A stretch of DNA of 64,000 bases, from positions 1 through 64,000 of the forward strand of contig NZ_VFID01000015.1 in NCBI RefSeq assembly GCF_006542425.1, in the 5' to 3' direction. Positions 8,006 through 16,032 of this stretch are shown piece by piece. A model generated the notes under the pieces. That model ran no database searches, was not told the DNA's origin, and worked only from the letters and a program-made list of their open reading frames with translations. Made by a program: the position numbers and the translations under genes. Origin of the DNA: Pseudoxanthomonas sp. z9 (GTDB lineage: Bacteria > Pseudomonadota > Gammaproteobacteria > Xanthomonadales > Xanthomonadaceae). The number at the start of each line of letters is the position of its first letter. Position 1 is the stretch's first letter.

Positions 8006-9379
8006 ATGCGCATCCGCACCGCCGCCGGTTTTCTGGCCGGCCTGCTGCTGGCGTTGCCGGCCATGGCCGCCGACACCGACCGCTGGACCGTCCCGGTCGC
8101 CGTCAAGAAACTCGACAACGGCCTGACCGTCGTCATCTCCGAGGATCACAGCTCGCCGGTGGTCGGCGTGAGCGTGGTCTACCACGTCGGCATGCGGCTG
8201 GAGCCGCGCAATCGCACCGGCTTCGCCCATCTGTTCGAGCATCTGATGTTCCAGGGCACGCCGAACGCGAAGAAGGGCGTGTTCGACAGCGTCATCACCG
8301 GCGGCGGCGGCAACAACAACGGCTCCACCCGCGCCGACTTCACCAACTACATCGAGACCGCGCCGGTGTCGTCACTGGACGCGATCCTGTGGCTGGAAGC
8401 CGATCGCATGAAGACCCTGGACTTCAATGCCGAGACGTTGAAGAACCAGCAGGACGTGGTCAAGGAGGAAATCCGCGTCAACGTGAAGAACCAGCCCTAC
8501 GGCGGCTTCATGTGGATCGACATCGGCCAGCAGGCGTTCCAGAAGTGGGAGAACAACCACGACGGCTACGGCAGCTTCGAGGATCTGGAGAACGCCAGCC
8601 TGGAGGACGTCAAGGCATTCCACCGCGACTACTACGGCCCCAACAACGCGGTGCTGGCGATTGCCGGCGACGTCACCCCGGAGCAGGGCTTCGCGCTGGC
8701 GCAGAAGTACTTTGGCGGCATTCCCGCGCGCGCCACCCCGGCCGCGCCGGACTACAAGGAAGGCCTGAACACGCAGGAAAAGCGCGTGCAGCAGAGCGAC
8801 GCGCTGGCGCAGGTGCCGGCGATCGCGGCGGCCTGGAAGATGCCGGATCGCGGCAGCCGCGATCAGGCGCCGATGGCCGTGCTGGGCGCGCTGCTCGCCA
8901 ACGGCGATGCCTCGCGGCTGTACCAGGGCCTGGTCAAGGGCCGCGAACTCGCGCTCAACGTCGAATCGCTGTACGGCCTGACCAGTGAATGGGAATACGA
9001 CGGCCCGACCCTGTTCACCGTGTTCGCGCTGTACAAGCCGACCACCGACGCGGACACCGTGCTCAAGGGCATCGATGAAGAGATCGCACGCATCGCCCGC
9101 GAAGGCGCCGACGATGCGACCCTGGCGCGCATCAAGACTCAGCTGCTGGCCGACTGGTACAACGGCCTGGAGATGTTCCTGAATCGCGCCGACACCCTGG
9201 CCAAGCTGCAGACGCTGTGGGGCGATGCCAACGTCGCCAACCAGATTCCCGGCTGGATCCAGAACGTCTCTTCCGAGGACGTCAAGCGCGTCGCCGCCAC
9301 CTACCTGACCCCGGCCAACCGCACCGTCATCGACCGCAAGCCCGCGGCGATGCTGGCGCCGTCGGCGAAAAAGGAATGA
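8006..9379 (+). CDS. M16 family zinc protease (catalytic subunit)
   Basis: The product has 457 residues with a signal peptide cut near A-M-A-A-D, so it is exported. The inverted zinc motif H-L-F-E-H is at residues 75-79, and a downstream glutamate (V-K-E-E-I-R region) is available as third ligand. Two M16 domains span the length. A GGGGAG ribosome-binding site precedes the ATG. It lies 11 bases upstream of a second M16 gene lacking the motif. Such pairs usually form a heterodimer, as in mitochondrial processing peptidase and other bacterial M16B pairs. Confidence 0.92.
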   Translation: MRIRTAAGFLAGLLLALPAMAADTDRWTVPVAVKKLDNGLTVVISEDHSSPVVGVSVVYHVGMRLEPRNRTGFAHLFEHLMFQGTPNAKKGVFDSVITGGGGNNNGSTRADFTNYIETAPVSSLDAILWLEADRMKTLDFNAETLKNQQDVVKEEIRVNVKNQPYGGFMWIDIGQQAFQKWENNHDGYGSFEDLENASLEDVKAFHRDYYGPNNAVLAIAGDVTPEQGFALAQKYFGGIPARATPAAPDYKEGLNTQEKRVQQSDALAQVPAIAAAWKMPDRGSRDQAPMAVLGALLANGDASRLYQGLVKGRELALNVESLYGLTSEWEYDGPTLFTVFALYKPTTDADTVLKGIDEEIARIAREGADDATLARIKTQLLADWYNGLEMFLNRADTLAKLQTLWGDANVANQIPGWIQNVSSEDVKRVAATYLTPANRTVIDRKPAAMLAPSAKKE

Positions 9380-9390
9380 GGAGAATCCCG

Positions 9391-10806
9391 ATGAGCCTGC
9401 ACAAGACCGCGATTGCCCTCGCCCTGACCACGCTGTTCGCCGGCGCGGCGCATGCCGCCGAGCCGGTGCTGCCGAAGGATCTGCCGCCATACGCGCCGGA
9501 CAAGCCGTTGCCGGTGCCGCAGATTGAAAAGAAGACGCTCGCCAACGGGCTGGAAGTATGGGTGGTGCCGCGCGACGGCATCCCGCGCGTGGACTACGTG
9601 CTGGCGGTGCGCAACGCCGGCCTGGCCGCGGATGCCGCCAACGCTTCCGGCTTCGCCAGCCTGTTCGCCGGCCTGCTGACCGAGGGCACCGCGCGCCGCG
9701 ATTCGCGCGCCATCGCCGAAACCGCGCAGGGTTACGGCGGCAGCATCGGTGCCGGCGCCAGCAATGACGGCGTCACCGTGTACGCCGACGCGCTCGCCAG
9801 CCAGGCCCCGCCGATGCTGGACCTGCTGGCCGAGGTCGTGCGCGAGCCGACCTTCCCGGAAAACGAGGTCAAGCTGGCCCAGGCCAACGCCGCCCAGCAA
9901 CTGAAAGCCAATGAAGCGCAGCCCTCGTTCCGTGCCAACCGCGCGATGCTGGCGGCGGTGTACGGCGACCATCCGTATGCGCGCACCCAGCTCAGCGAAG
10001 CCGGCATCGCGGCACTTGCCACGCCCACGCTGCGCGCCGAACACGCGCGTCGTTTCCATCCGGATCGCAGCTTGCTGGTGATCACCGGCCGGGTCACGCC
10101 CGCGCAGGGATTCGCGATGGCGGAGAAGGCATTCGGTGACTGGAAAGGCACCGGCGGCGAGGTGGCCGATACCGTGGCGCCTCCGCGCACCGCTGCGCCG
10201 AAGTTCGTGCTGCTGCAACGTGATGGCAGCGTGCAGTCCACCCTGCGCATCGGCCAGCCGGCGCTGGCGGCCACCGACCCGGACTACATCCCGCTGCAGC
10301 TCACCCGCATCGTGCTGGGCGGCGGCTTCAGCAGCCGGGTCAACCTCAACCTGCGCGAGGAGAAGGGCTACACCTACGGCGCGGGCACGCGCCTGTCAGC
10401 TTCCCGCGCGGGTGGCGACCTGGTCTCGCAGGCCGACGTGCGCAACGAGGTCACCGGTGCCTCGCTGAAGGAGTTCTTCGGCGAATTCGATCGCCTGCGC
10501 AACGAACCGGTGCCGGCCAAGGAACTGGACGACACCAAGCGCTACATCGCCGGCGACTACGTGCTCAGCAACCAGTTGCAGGGCGCGGTGGCTGGCACCC
10601 TGGCGAAGAACTGGCTGATTGGCCTGCCGTCGGATTTCCTCGGCCAGTACGTGCCGCGCCTGCGCCAGATCGACGCGGCCAAGGTGCAGGCGGTCGCCCA
10701 GCAGTATTTCGATCCGAAGCAACAGTCGATCATCGTGGTCGGCGACGGCAAGGCGATCGCCGAACAGCTCAAGCCCTACGGTACGTTCCAGGCCTCGCAG
10801 AAGTAG
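9391..10806 (+). CDS. M16 family protein lacking the zinc motif (non-catalytic partner)
   Basis: The product has 471 residues with signal peptide M-S-L-H-K-T-A-I... ending A-H-A-A-E. Where its partner has H-x-x-E-H this protein reads G-F-A-S-L-F-A-G-L-L, so it cannot bind the catalytic zinc. The C-terminal domain keeps the R/Y pair region (L-R-E-E-K-G-Y-T-Y-G-A-G) that closes over substrate in the active partner. I infer it is the structural subunit of an exported M16 heterodimer. The ATG at 9391 follows GAGGAG. Confidence 0.9.
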   Translation: MSLHKTAIALALTTLFAGAAHAAEPVLPKDLPPYAPDKPLPVPQIEKKTLANGLEVWVVPRDGIPRVDYVLAVRNAGLAADAANASGFASLFAGLLTEGTARRDSRAIAETAQGYGGSIGAGASNDGVTVYADALASQAPPMLDLLAEVVREPTFPENEVKLAQANAAQQLKANEAQPSFRANRAMLAAVYGDHPYARTQLSEAGIAALATPTLRAEHARRFHPDRSLLVITGRVTPAQGFAMAEKAFGDWKGTGGEVADTVAPPRTAAPKFVLLQRDGSVQSTLRIGQPALAATDPDYIPLQLTRIVLGGGFSSRVNLNLREEKGYTYGAGTRLSASRAGGDLVSQADVRNEVTGASLKEFFGEFDRLRNEPVPAKELDDTKRYIAGDYVLSNQLQGAVAGTLAKNWLIGLPSDFLGQYVPRLRQIDAAKVQAVAQQYFDPKQQSIIVVGDGKAIAEQLKPYGTFQASQK

Positions 10807-10837
10807 TCCGCAAGTTTGCAATTCCCTGTCGTTCAAG

Positions 10838-10863
10838 GCCGGCGTCCGCGCCGGCTTTTTTTT
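10838..10863 (+). terminator. Rho-independent terminator after the M16 pair
   Basis: A seven-base stem (10838-10844 with 10849-10855) is followed by eight T residues. Confidence 0.9.
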
Positions 10864-10930
10864 ATATGCCGCCGGCGTGCCGGCCGGGTGGTGACTGGCG
10901 TATCTTTGCCACTCCCCCGAGGAGAAGCCC

Positions 10931-11425
10931 ATGAGTGGCGAACAGCGCGAACTGAACTTCCGTTTCCTGGCCCAGCCCACCGACGTCAACTACGGCGGCA
11001 AGGTGCACGGCGGCATCGTGATGAAGTGGATCGACCAGGTCGGCTACGCCGCGGCGGTGGGCTGGAGTGGCCATTACAGCGTGACCGTGGCGGTGGGCGG
11101 TATCCGCTTCGTCGCCCCGATCCGCACCAGCGATCTGGTGACGGTGTCGGCCAAGCTGGTCTACACCGGCACCAGCAGCATGCACTTCGCGGTGGACGTG
11201 CGCGCCCGCGACCCGATGGGCGGCGAATCGCGGCTGTGCACGCACTGCATCATCGTGTTCGTCGCCCTGGATCAGGTCGAGGGCAAGCCGACCGCGGTGC
11301 CGGCCTGGAAGCCGGAAACGCCGGAGGACTGCCGCCTGGCCGAATACGCGCTCAAGGTGATGGAACTGAGCAAGGGCATCGAGGAAACCGTCGCCCACTA
11401 CCAGAGCGCGGGCGCGACGACCTGA
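10931..11425 (+). CDS. acyl-CoA thioesterase, hotdog fold (YciA-like)
   Basis: The product has 164 residues and no signal peptide. The hotdog active-site helix is recognisable in G-G-K-V-H-G-G-I-V-M-K-W-I-D, with the acidic residue at the end. It would hydrolyse acyl-CoA in the cytoplasm; chain-length preference cannot be read. A GAGGAG lies 7-12 bases upstream of the ATG. The region downstream is an array of REPs, not a simple terminator. Confidence 0.87.
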   Translation: MSGEQRELNFRFLAQPTDVNYGGKVHGGIVMKWIDQVGYAAAVGWSGHYSVTVAVGGIRFVAPIRTSDLVTVSAKLVYTGTSSMHFAVDVRARDPMGGESRLCTHCIIVFVALDQVEGKPTAVPAWKPETPEDCRLAEYALKVMELSKGIEETVAHYQSAGATT

Positions 11426-11436
11426 GGCTCCCTACC

Positions 11437-11856
11437 GTGGGAGCGACGTAAGTCGCGACCGGGTGAGTGACAGGCCATTCGGGAACACGGCAGATGGCGG
11501 GATAGCCGCCGGATGTCGTGGACAACGCATAAAAAGCTCGCGACTTACGTCGCTCCTACAGGGAAGAGCTGCTGGATCCGTTCATTGTGGGAGCGACGTG
11601 AGTCGCGACGAGGTGTGCGAGAAGACCGGAGGCCTGCGGTCAGCGCGGCAAGCTCATTCCTGATGAGCGGGCGGGAAAGCAAAAGCTCGCGACTTACGTC
11701 GCTCCCACAAGGAGCTTGCTGGAGTCGTTCATTGTAGGAGCGACGTGAGTCGCGACGAGGTGTGTCAGAAGACCGGAGGCCTGCGGTCAGTCCGGCAAGC
11801 TTATTTCTGATGGAGGAGCGGGAAAGCAAAGAGCTCGCGATTCACGTCGCTGCCGC
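11437..11856. repeat. REP/BIME array, three head-to-head pairs with a 147-base tandem duplication
   Basis: Forward REPs are at 11437, 11587 and 11734. Reverse REPs begin at 11538, 11686 and 11835, the last one degenerate. The segment starting at about 11580 (TTCATTGTGGGAGCG) is repeated 147 bases later (TTCATTGTAGGAGCG) with matching spacer sequence including GAAGACCGGAGGCCTGCGG, so one pair plus flank was duplicated in tandem. No gene is present between 11426 and 11920. Confidence 0.9.
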
Positions 11857-11920
11857 ATCCCGCAGTTCCGCATCGAAGAATTGTCCTGTCGGGACGCGCG
11901 TATGGCATCCCGAAGCCCGG

Positions 11921-12700
11921 TCACATCGCGACGCGGCGGGCCTGCATGAAGCGGGGAGCCCAGTAGCCGGTGGTCAGGCTGTCCACGCGGACGTCCTTGC
12001 CGGTGCTGGGGGAGTGCAGGAAGCGCCCTTCGCCGACGTAGATGCCGACGTGGTTGATCCGGCCCTTGCGGCCGAAGAACACCAGGTCGCCCTGCTGGAG
12101 TTCATCGCGACTGGCGATCATCTGGCCGTTGGCCTGTGATGCCATGTCGCGGGATACGCGCGGCAGTTCGATGCCCAGCGCGGTGCGGAACACGTAGCCG
12201 ACCAGGCCGCTGCAGTCGAAACCGCTGTCCGGCGAGGTGCCACCCCAGCGGTAGGGCGTGCCCATCAGGGTCAGGGCGCGCTTGAGCACGGCCTGGATCT
12301 TGCCGCCCTCGTCCTTGATCACGCCGTCCTTGCTCAGGTCATAGCCGGCCAGCAGGCGGCTGAGGTCGCCGGCCACCATGGTGGACCGGTCCAGCAGCGG
12401 CAGACTGTCGCTGGCGGCCAGGCGGGGCAGGAGGGCAGTGAGGGTGGCGGTGGCGGCTTCGGCCGCCTTTTCCTTGATGCTGAACGAGGCCGGCTTGGCG
12501 GCAACGGCTTCCGGGGCATTGACCGCCGCGGCGGTTTCCACGACGTCGGTCTCGACCGCATCGGCGCCGGGCGCATGCTGCTGGGCCCACGCGGGGACAC
12601 TTGCGGCGGCCAGCAGCACCAGGGAAAGGAATCGGTTCACGCCCCGCGGGGTGCGGTGGGCGGCGGCGGGCTGGCCTGGCGGCAGGTCGTCGGTCGTCAC
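11921..12700 (-). CDS. NlpC/P60 family peptidoglycan hydrolase (exported)
   Basis: The product is up to 259 residues. The C-terminal NlpC/P60 domain (about residues 140-255) shows G-T-P-Y-R-W-G-G, catalytic Cys in F-D-C-S-G-L-V, and the His of N-H-V-G-I-Y-V-G. It would cut peptide stems of peptidoglycan. Residues 24-40 (F-L-S-L-V-L-L-A-A-A... A-W-A) form a signal peptide. That makes the GTG at 12640 a realistic alternative start to the ATG at 12700. An Ala-rich linker of about 100 residues separates signal and domain. A paralogue follows upstream on the same strand. Confidence 0.88.
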   Translation of the reverse strand: MTTDDLPPGQPAAAHRTPRGVNRFLSLVLLAAASVPAWAQQHAPGADAVETDVVETAAAVNAPEAVAAKPASFSIKEKAAEAATATLTALLPRLAASDSLPLLDRSTMVAGDLSRLLAGYDLSKDGVIKDEGGKIQAVLKRALTLMGTPYRWGGTSPDSGFDCSGLVGYVFRTALGIELPRVSRDMASQANGQMIASRDELQQGDLVFFGRKGRINHVGIYVGEGRFLHSPSTGKDVRVDSLTTGYWAPRFMQARRVAM

Positions 12701-12816
12701 GCGGGGTCGGGAAAAATGCGAAGCGGCAATAGTGCCGTCATATCGCCTCGATTTGGTTCACAAATCGTTATTTATTCGTTAACAAGACCGGGCTTGGGTC
12801 ACAGAACTGGCCGACT

Positions 12817-13377
12817 TCAGTGCAGGACCCGTTTTGCGCCGCTGTAATGATCGCGCCAGTAGCTGCCGTCCAGGTGATCCAGCCGGACCGTGCCGCCGGT
12901 ACTGGGGGCATGTACGAAGCGACCCTCGCCGACATAGATGCCGACATGGCTAACGCTGCCCCGGCTGCCAAAAAACACCAGGTCGGCGGGCGCCAGCCGG
13001 CGCGGTTCGATGCGCGGCCCCTGCACCTTGGCCAGTTCGCCCGAGGTGCGGGGCAGCTTCAGGTCCAGCATGTCACGGAAGACGTAGGCGACCAGCCCGC
13101 TGCAGTCGAACCCGGATTCGGGGGTGTTGCCGCCGTAGCGGTAAGGCGTGCCGACCAGGCCGATGGCCCGCATCAATACGGCATTGGCGGCGGCCGGGTC
13201 CTCGGCCTCGACCCGCGGCCACTCCCGGGCCGGCGGTGGCGGGGAGCGGCGGACGGTCTCCTTGCCACCGCCACAGCCGGCCAGCAGGGCGGCCAGCAGC
13301 ACGGCGACCACGACCACGGCGCGGCGGGCCGCGGGTGGCGGCAGGCGGTCCAAGCCGGGATAATGCACGGTCTTCAT
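12817..13377 (-). CDS. NlpC/P60 family lipoprotein
   Basis: The product has 186 residues. The signal ends in a lipobox, L-L-A-G-C-G-G-G, and a short Pro-rich linker follows. The NlpC/P60 domain has F-D-C-S-G-L-V and S-H-V-G-I-Y-V-G-E-G-R-F, so both catalytic residues are present. The domain is very similar to that of the neighbouring 11921-12700 gene, which indicates tandem duplication. The lipid anchor would place it at the outer or inner membrane facing the cell wall. The ATG at 13377 gives M-K-T-V-H-Y; the longer frame upstream is antisense to slyD. Confidence 0.9.
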   Translation of the reverse strand: MKTVHYPGLDRLPPPAARRAVVVVAVLLAALLAGCGGGKETVRRSPPPPAREWPRVEAEDPAAANAVLMRAIGLVGTPYRYGGNTPESGFDCSGLVAYVFRDMLDLKLPRTSGELAKVQGPRIEPRRLAPADLVFFGSRGSVSHVGIYVGEGRFVHAPSTGGTVRLDHLDGSYWRDHYSGAKRVLH

Positions 13378-13458
13378 TGCGGCGCATCTTCGCCCGCAAT
13401 CCACCTGGCCGACAAGCCACCACGCCTGCCGCCGGCAGCCCCTATTCCAGAGTCCCGA

Positions 13459-13938
13459 ATGAAAATCGCAAAAGACAGCGTCGTCCGTTTCCACTACACC
13501 GTCTCCGAAGTCGGCCAGGAGCCGCTGGAGAGCTCGAAGGACCGCGAGCCGCTCGCCATCCTGATCGGCCACGGCAACATCATTCCGGGCCTGGAGAACG
13601 CGATGCAGGATCGTGAAGCCGGCGAGAGCTTCAGCGTGGACGTGACCGCCGCCGAGGCCTATGGCGAGCGTCGCGACGGTTTGAGCCAGCGCGTGCCCAA
13701 GAAGCATTTCGGCACCCAGAAGCTCGTCCCGGGCCAGCAGGTCGTGCTGAACACCAACTTCGGCCCGCGCGCGGTGACCATCCAGAAGGTCGGCATGAGC
13801 GTGGTCGACGTCGACCTGAACCATCCGATGGCGGGCAAGGATCTGCATTTCGACGTCGAAATCGTCGAGGTGCGTGAAGCCTCGCCGGAAGAGGTCGAGC
13901 ACGGCCACGTGCACGGCGACGGTGGCCATCACCACTGA
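13459..13938 (+). CDS. slyD: FKBP-type peptidyl-prolyl isomerase SlyD
   Basis: The product has 159 residues. An FKBP domain is split by an IF (chaperone) insert as in SlyD: L-I-G-H-G-N-I-I-P-G-L-E-N-A, then A-Y-G-E-R-R... and P-L-A-G-type N-H-P-M-A-G-K-D-L-H-F. The tail H-G-H-V-H-G-D-G-G-H-H-H is histidine-rich, typical of SlyD nickel binding that serves hydrogenase or urease maturation. It is divergent from the NlpC/P60 lipoprotein gene. A terminator follows at once. Confidence 0.92.
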   Translation: MKIAKDSVVRFHYTVSEVGQEPLESSKDREPLAILIGHGNIIPGLENAMQDREAGESFSVDVTAAEAYGERRDGLSQRVPKKHFGTQKLVPGQQVVLNTNFGPRAVTIQKVGMSVVDVDLNHPMAGKDLHFDVEIVEVREASPEEVEHGHVHGDGGHHH

Positions 13939-13962
13939 GCGGACGCACTTTCCCGCGATGCA

Positions 13963-13998
13963 AAAGAAACGGCCCGCGCGAGCGGGCCGTTCTCGTTT
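13963..13998. terminator. bidirectional terminator between slyD and the RidA-like gene
   Basis: A ten-base stem (13968-13977 with 13982-13991, loop GCGA) has an A-rich left and T-rich right flank, and lies between convergent genes. Confidence 0.85.
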
Positions 13999-14028
13999 CC
14001 GTGTCCGGCGTGTCCGCGTTCTTTCCGA

Positions 14029-14532
14029 TCAGGGCGCGCGCGGGTCGCCGCCGCCGGACTCCGGAATGACCGCGATGGCGTCCACTTCGATGCGGACGCC
14101 GGGCTGGAACAGTGCCTGCACTCCGACCAGCGCGCTGGCCGGCGGCCGCTCGGGGTCGATCCAGCGATCTCGCACCTTGCGGATGGCCGGCAACTGCGCG
14201 GGATCGAAGTCGCGGATGTACAGCGTCAACCGGGCCACGTGGGAGAAATCGCTGCCGGCCGCGCGCAGGGTGGCGTCCAGGTTGCGCATGACCTGTTCCA
14301 GCTGACCCTCTAGCGAACCTTCGACCAGGCTGCCGTCCGCGCGCAACGGCACGTGGCCGGACAGCAGCAACAGCTTGCCGCCATCGACGCGCATGGCCTG
14401 CGAGACATTGGGAATGGTGGCGCCGGGCGGGTTGACGGGATGCAGCAGCGCACCATCCGGCGTGCCGGCGAACACGGGCAGTCCGGGACCGGCCAGCAGC
14501 AGGGCGGCAAGTCGCAGGCGGAAGGGAGTCAT
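14029..14532 (-). CDS. exported RidA/YjgF-family protein
   Basis: The product has 167 residues. A signal peptide (R-L-R-L-A-A-L-L-L-A-G-P-G-L-P-V-F-A-G) precedes a RidA fold with Q-L-E-Q-V-M-R-N-L-D and H-V-A-R-L-T-L-Y-I-R-D. Canonical RidA is cytosolic and uses an Arg in P-A-R-S to bind enamine/imine intermediates. Here the corresponding stretch reads P-P-A-S-A-L-V-G-V, apparently without that Arg. I infer an exported family member that is not a standard 2-aminoacrylate deaminase. GGAG sits 9 bases before the ATG. Confidence 0.82.
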   Translation of the reverse strand: MTPFRLRLAALLLAGPGLPVFAGTPDGALLHPVNPPGATIPNVSQAMRVDGGKLLLLSGHVPLRADGSLVEGSLEGQLEQVMRNLDATLRAAGSDFSHVARLTLYIRDFDPAQLPAIRKVRDRWIDPERPPASALVGVQALFQPGVRIEVDAIAVIPESGGGDPRAP

Positions 14533-14691
14533 GACGGGTTTCTCCGAAGGCGTTGCGGCGGGGAATGGCGGTGGGACGGACGCGGGAGGCAGCGCGATGG
14601 GCGCGAGGTTACACCCGCTTCCGTTCCGGCGGATGGCTGGCCGGGAAGCGTCAACATGCTTTAATGCGCCACGATTCCAGGGAGCAAGGAC

Positions 14692-15966
14692 ATGGGCGCC
14701 ATATCGTCGAACCCGGACGCACCGCTGCGGCCCGTCGCCGCCAGCGAACGCATCGAGACCATGGATGTGCTGCGCGGCTTCGCGCTGGTGGGCATCCTGC
14801 TGATGAACATCGAGGGCATGGCCGGCCCGCTGTTCCAGTCGTTCTCCGGGCTCGACCCGGCATTGACCGGCGCGGACCGTACCGCCGATGCGCTCATCTA
14901 CATCCTGGTGCAGGGCAAGTTCTACACCCTGTTCTCGCTGCTGTTCGGCATGGGCTTCGCGGTGATGTCGACCCGCGCCGAAGCGCGCGGGCAACCGTTC
15001 GCGGGGGTGTACTGGCGGCGTAGCCTGGTACTGCTGGTCATCGGCGTGATCCATGGCGTGCTGATCTGGTCGGGCGACATCCTGCTGATGTACGCGCTGT
15101 TGTCGTTTTTCCTGCTGGCGTTTCGCAACGTGCCCGCCAAGTGGCTGCCCTGGATCGCGGGCCTGACCTACCTGGCATCGTCGGGAATGATGCTGCTGCT
15201 GGGACTGGTGGGATCGGCGATGCAGATGGATCCGGCCGCGGGCGCCAACTGGAACAGCGAAATGGCGAAGGCGGGCGCGGAGATGAACGCGATGCTGGAA
15301 GCCCAGCGCAGCGCCTACGGCTCGGGCACCTACCTGGAAGCCGTCATCCAGCGCGCCAGGGACGTCGGCTTCATGCTCAGCAACCTGCTGTTCATCGGGC
15401 CTACGGTGTTCGGCATGTTCCTGTTCGGCACGTGGTTCGTGAAGAGCGGCGCCATCGCCGCGCCGGATCGTTTCCCGCGCCTGTTCGCGTTCCTGCGCTG
15501 GGGCGCGCTGCCACTGGGATTGGCCCTGATGCTGCTGTCGTTCCGGATGGAGCCCACCGCGGATTTCAACAACATCAACCTGCACGCGTCGCTGGCGTTC
15601 GTGGCCAGTTCCGTCGGTAGCGTGCTGATGGCGTTCGGCTACGTGGGCTGGATCGTGAAGGGCGTGCAGTCGACGGCGAGCGCGTCGCTGCTGCACTGGC
15701 TGGCGCCGGCCGGGCGGATGGCGCTGACCAACTATCTGACCCAGTCGATCGTGTGCACGCTGATCTTCAACGGCTACGGGCTGGGTTACCTGGATCAGTT
15801 GCCGCGCGCGTGGCAGGTGCCGTTCGTGTTCGCGGTATTCCTGCTCCAGGTGGTGTTCAGCCGCTGGTGGCTGGCACGGTTCCGGTTCGGTCCGGCGGAG
15901 TGGGTCTGGCGCTCGCTGACCTACCTGCGGCCACAACCGATGCGCGCCGATACCGTATCGGCCTGA
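14692..15966 (+). CDS. DUF418 domain membrane protein (first copy)
   Basis: The product has 424 residues and about ten membrane helices. It begins with the family's I-E-T-M-D-V-L-R-G-F-A-L-V-G-I-L signature, then L-V-Q-G-K-F-Y-T-L-F-S-L-L-F-G, and the C-terminal DUF418 domain with G-R-M-A-L-T-N-Y-L-T-Q-S. Relatives such as YeiB have no settled function but resemble acyltransferase-3-like membrane proteins. A paralogue lies at 20667-22133. GGAGCAAGGAC precedes the ATG. Confidence 0.9.
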   Translation: MGAISSNPDAPLRPVAASERIETMDVLRGFALVGILLMNIEGMAGPLFQSFSGLDPALTGADRTADALIYILVQGKFYTLFSLLFGMGFAVMSTRAEARGQPFAGVYWRRSLVLLVIGVIHGVLIWSGDILLMYALLSFFLLAFRNVPAKWLPWIAGLTYLASSGMMLLLGLVGSAMQMDPAAGANWNSEMAKAGAEMNAMLEAQRSAYGSGTYLEAVIQRARDVGFMLSNLLFIGPTVFGMFLFGTWFVKSGAIAAPDRFPRLFAFLRWGALPLGLALMLLSFRMEPTADFNNINLHASLAFVASSVGSVLMAFGYVGWIVKGVQSTASASLLHWLAPAGRMALTNYLTQSIVCTLIFNGYGLGYLDQLPRAWQVPFVFAVFLLQVVFSRWWLARFRFGPAEWVWRSLTYLRPQPMRADTVSA

Positions 15967-15978
15967 GCACCTCCGACA

Positions 15979-16012
15979 AGAAAACGGCCCGCTCGCGCGG
16001 GCCGTTTCTTTC
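15979..16012. terminator. bidirectional terminator
   Basis: An 11-base stem (15982-15992 with 15997-16007) lies between the convergent DUF418 and M4 protease genes, with A-rich and T-rich flanks. Confidence 0.85.
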
Positions 16013-16032
16013 GCGGCGTTGATGAAACCGGA

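Noticed and set aside
14029-15936. 635-codon reverse-strand frame covering the RidA-like gene and the antisense of DUF418
   Set aside because: Only the last 167 codons match a family and carry a signal peptide and ribosome-binding site; the rest is antisense.
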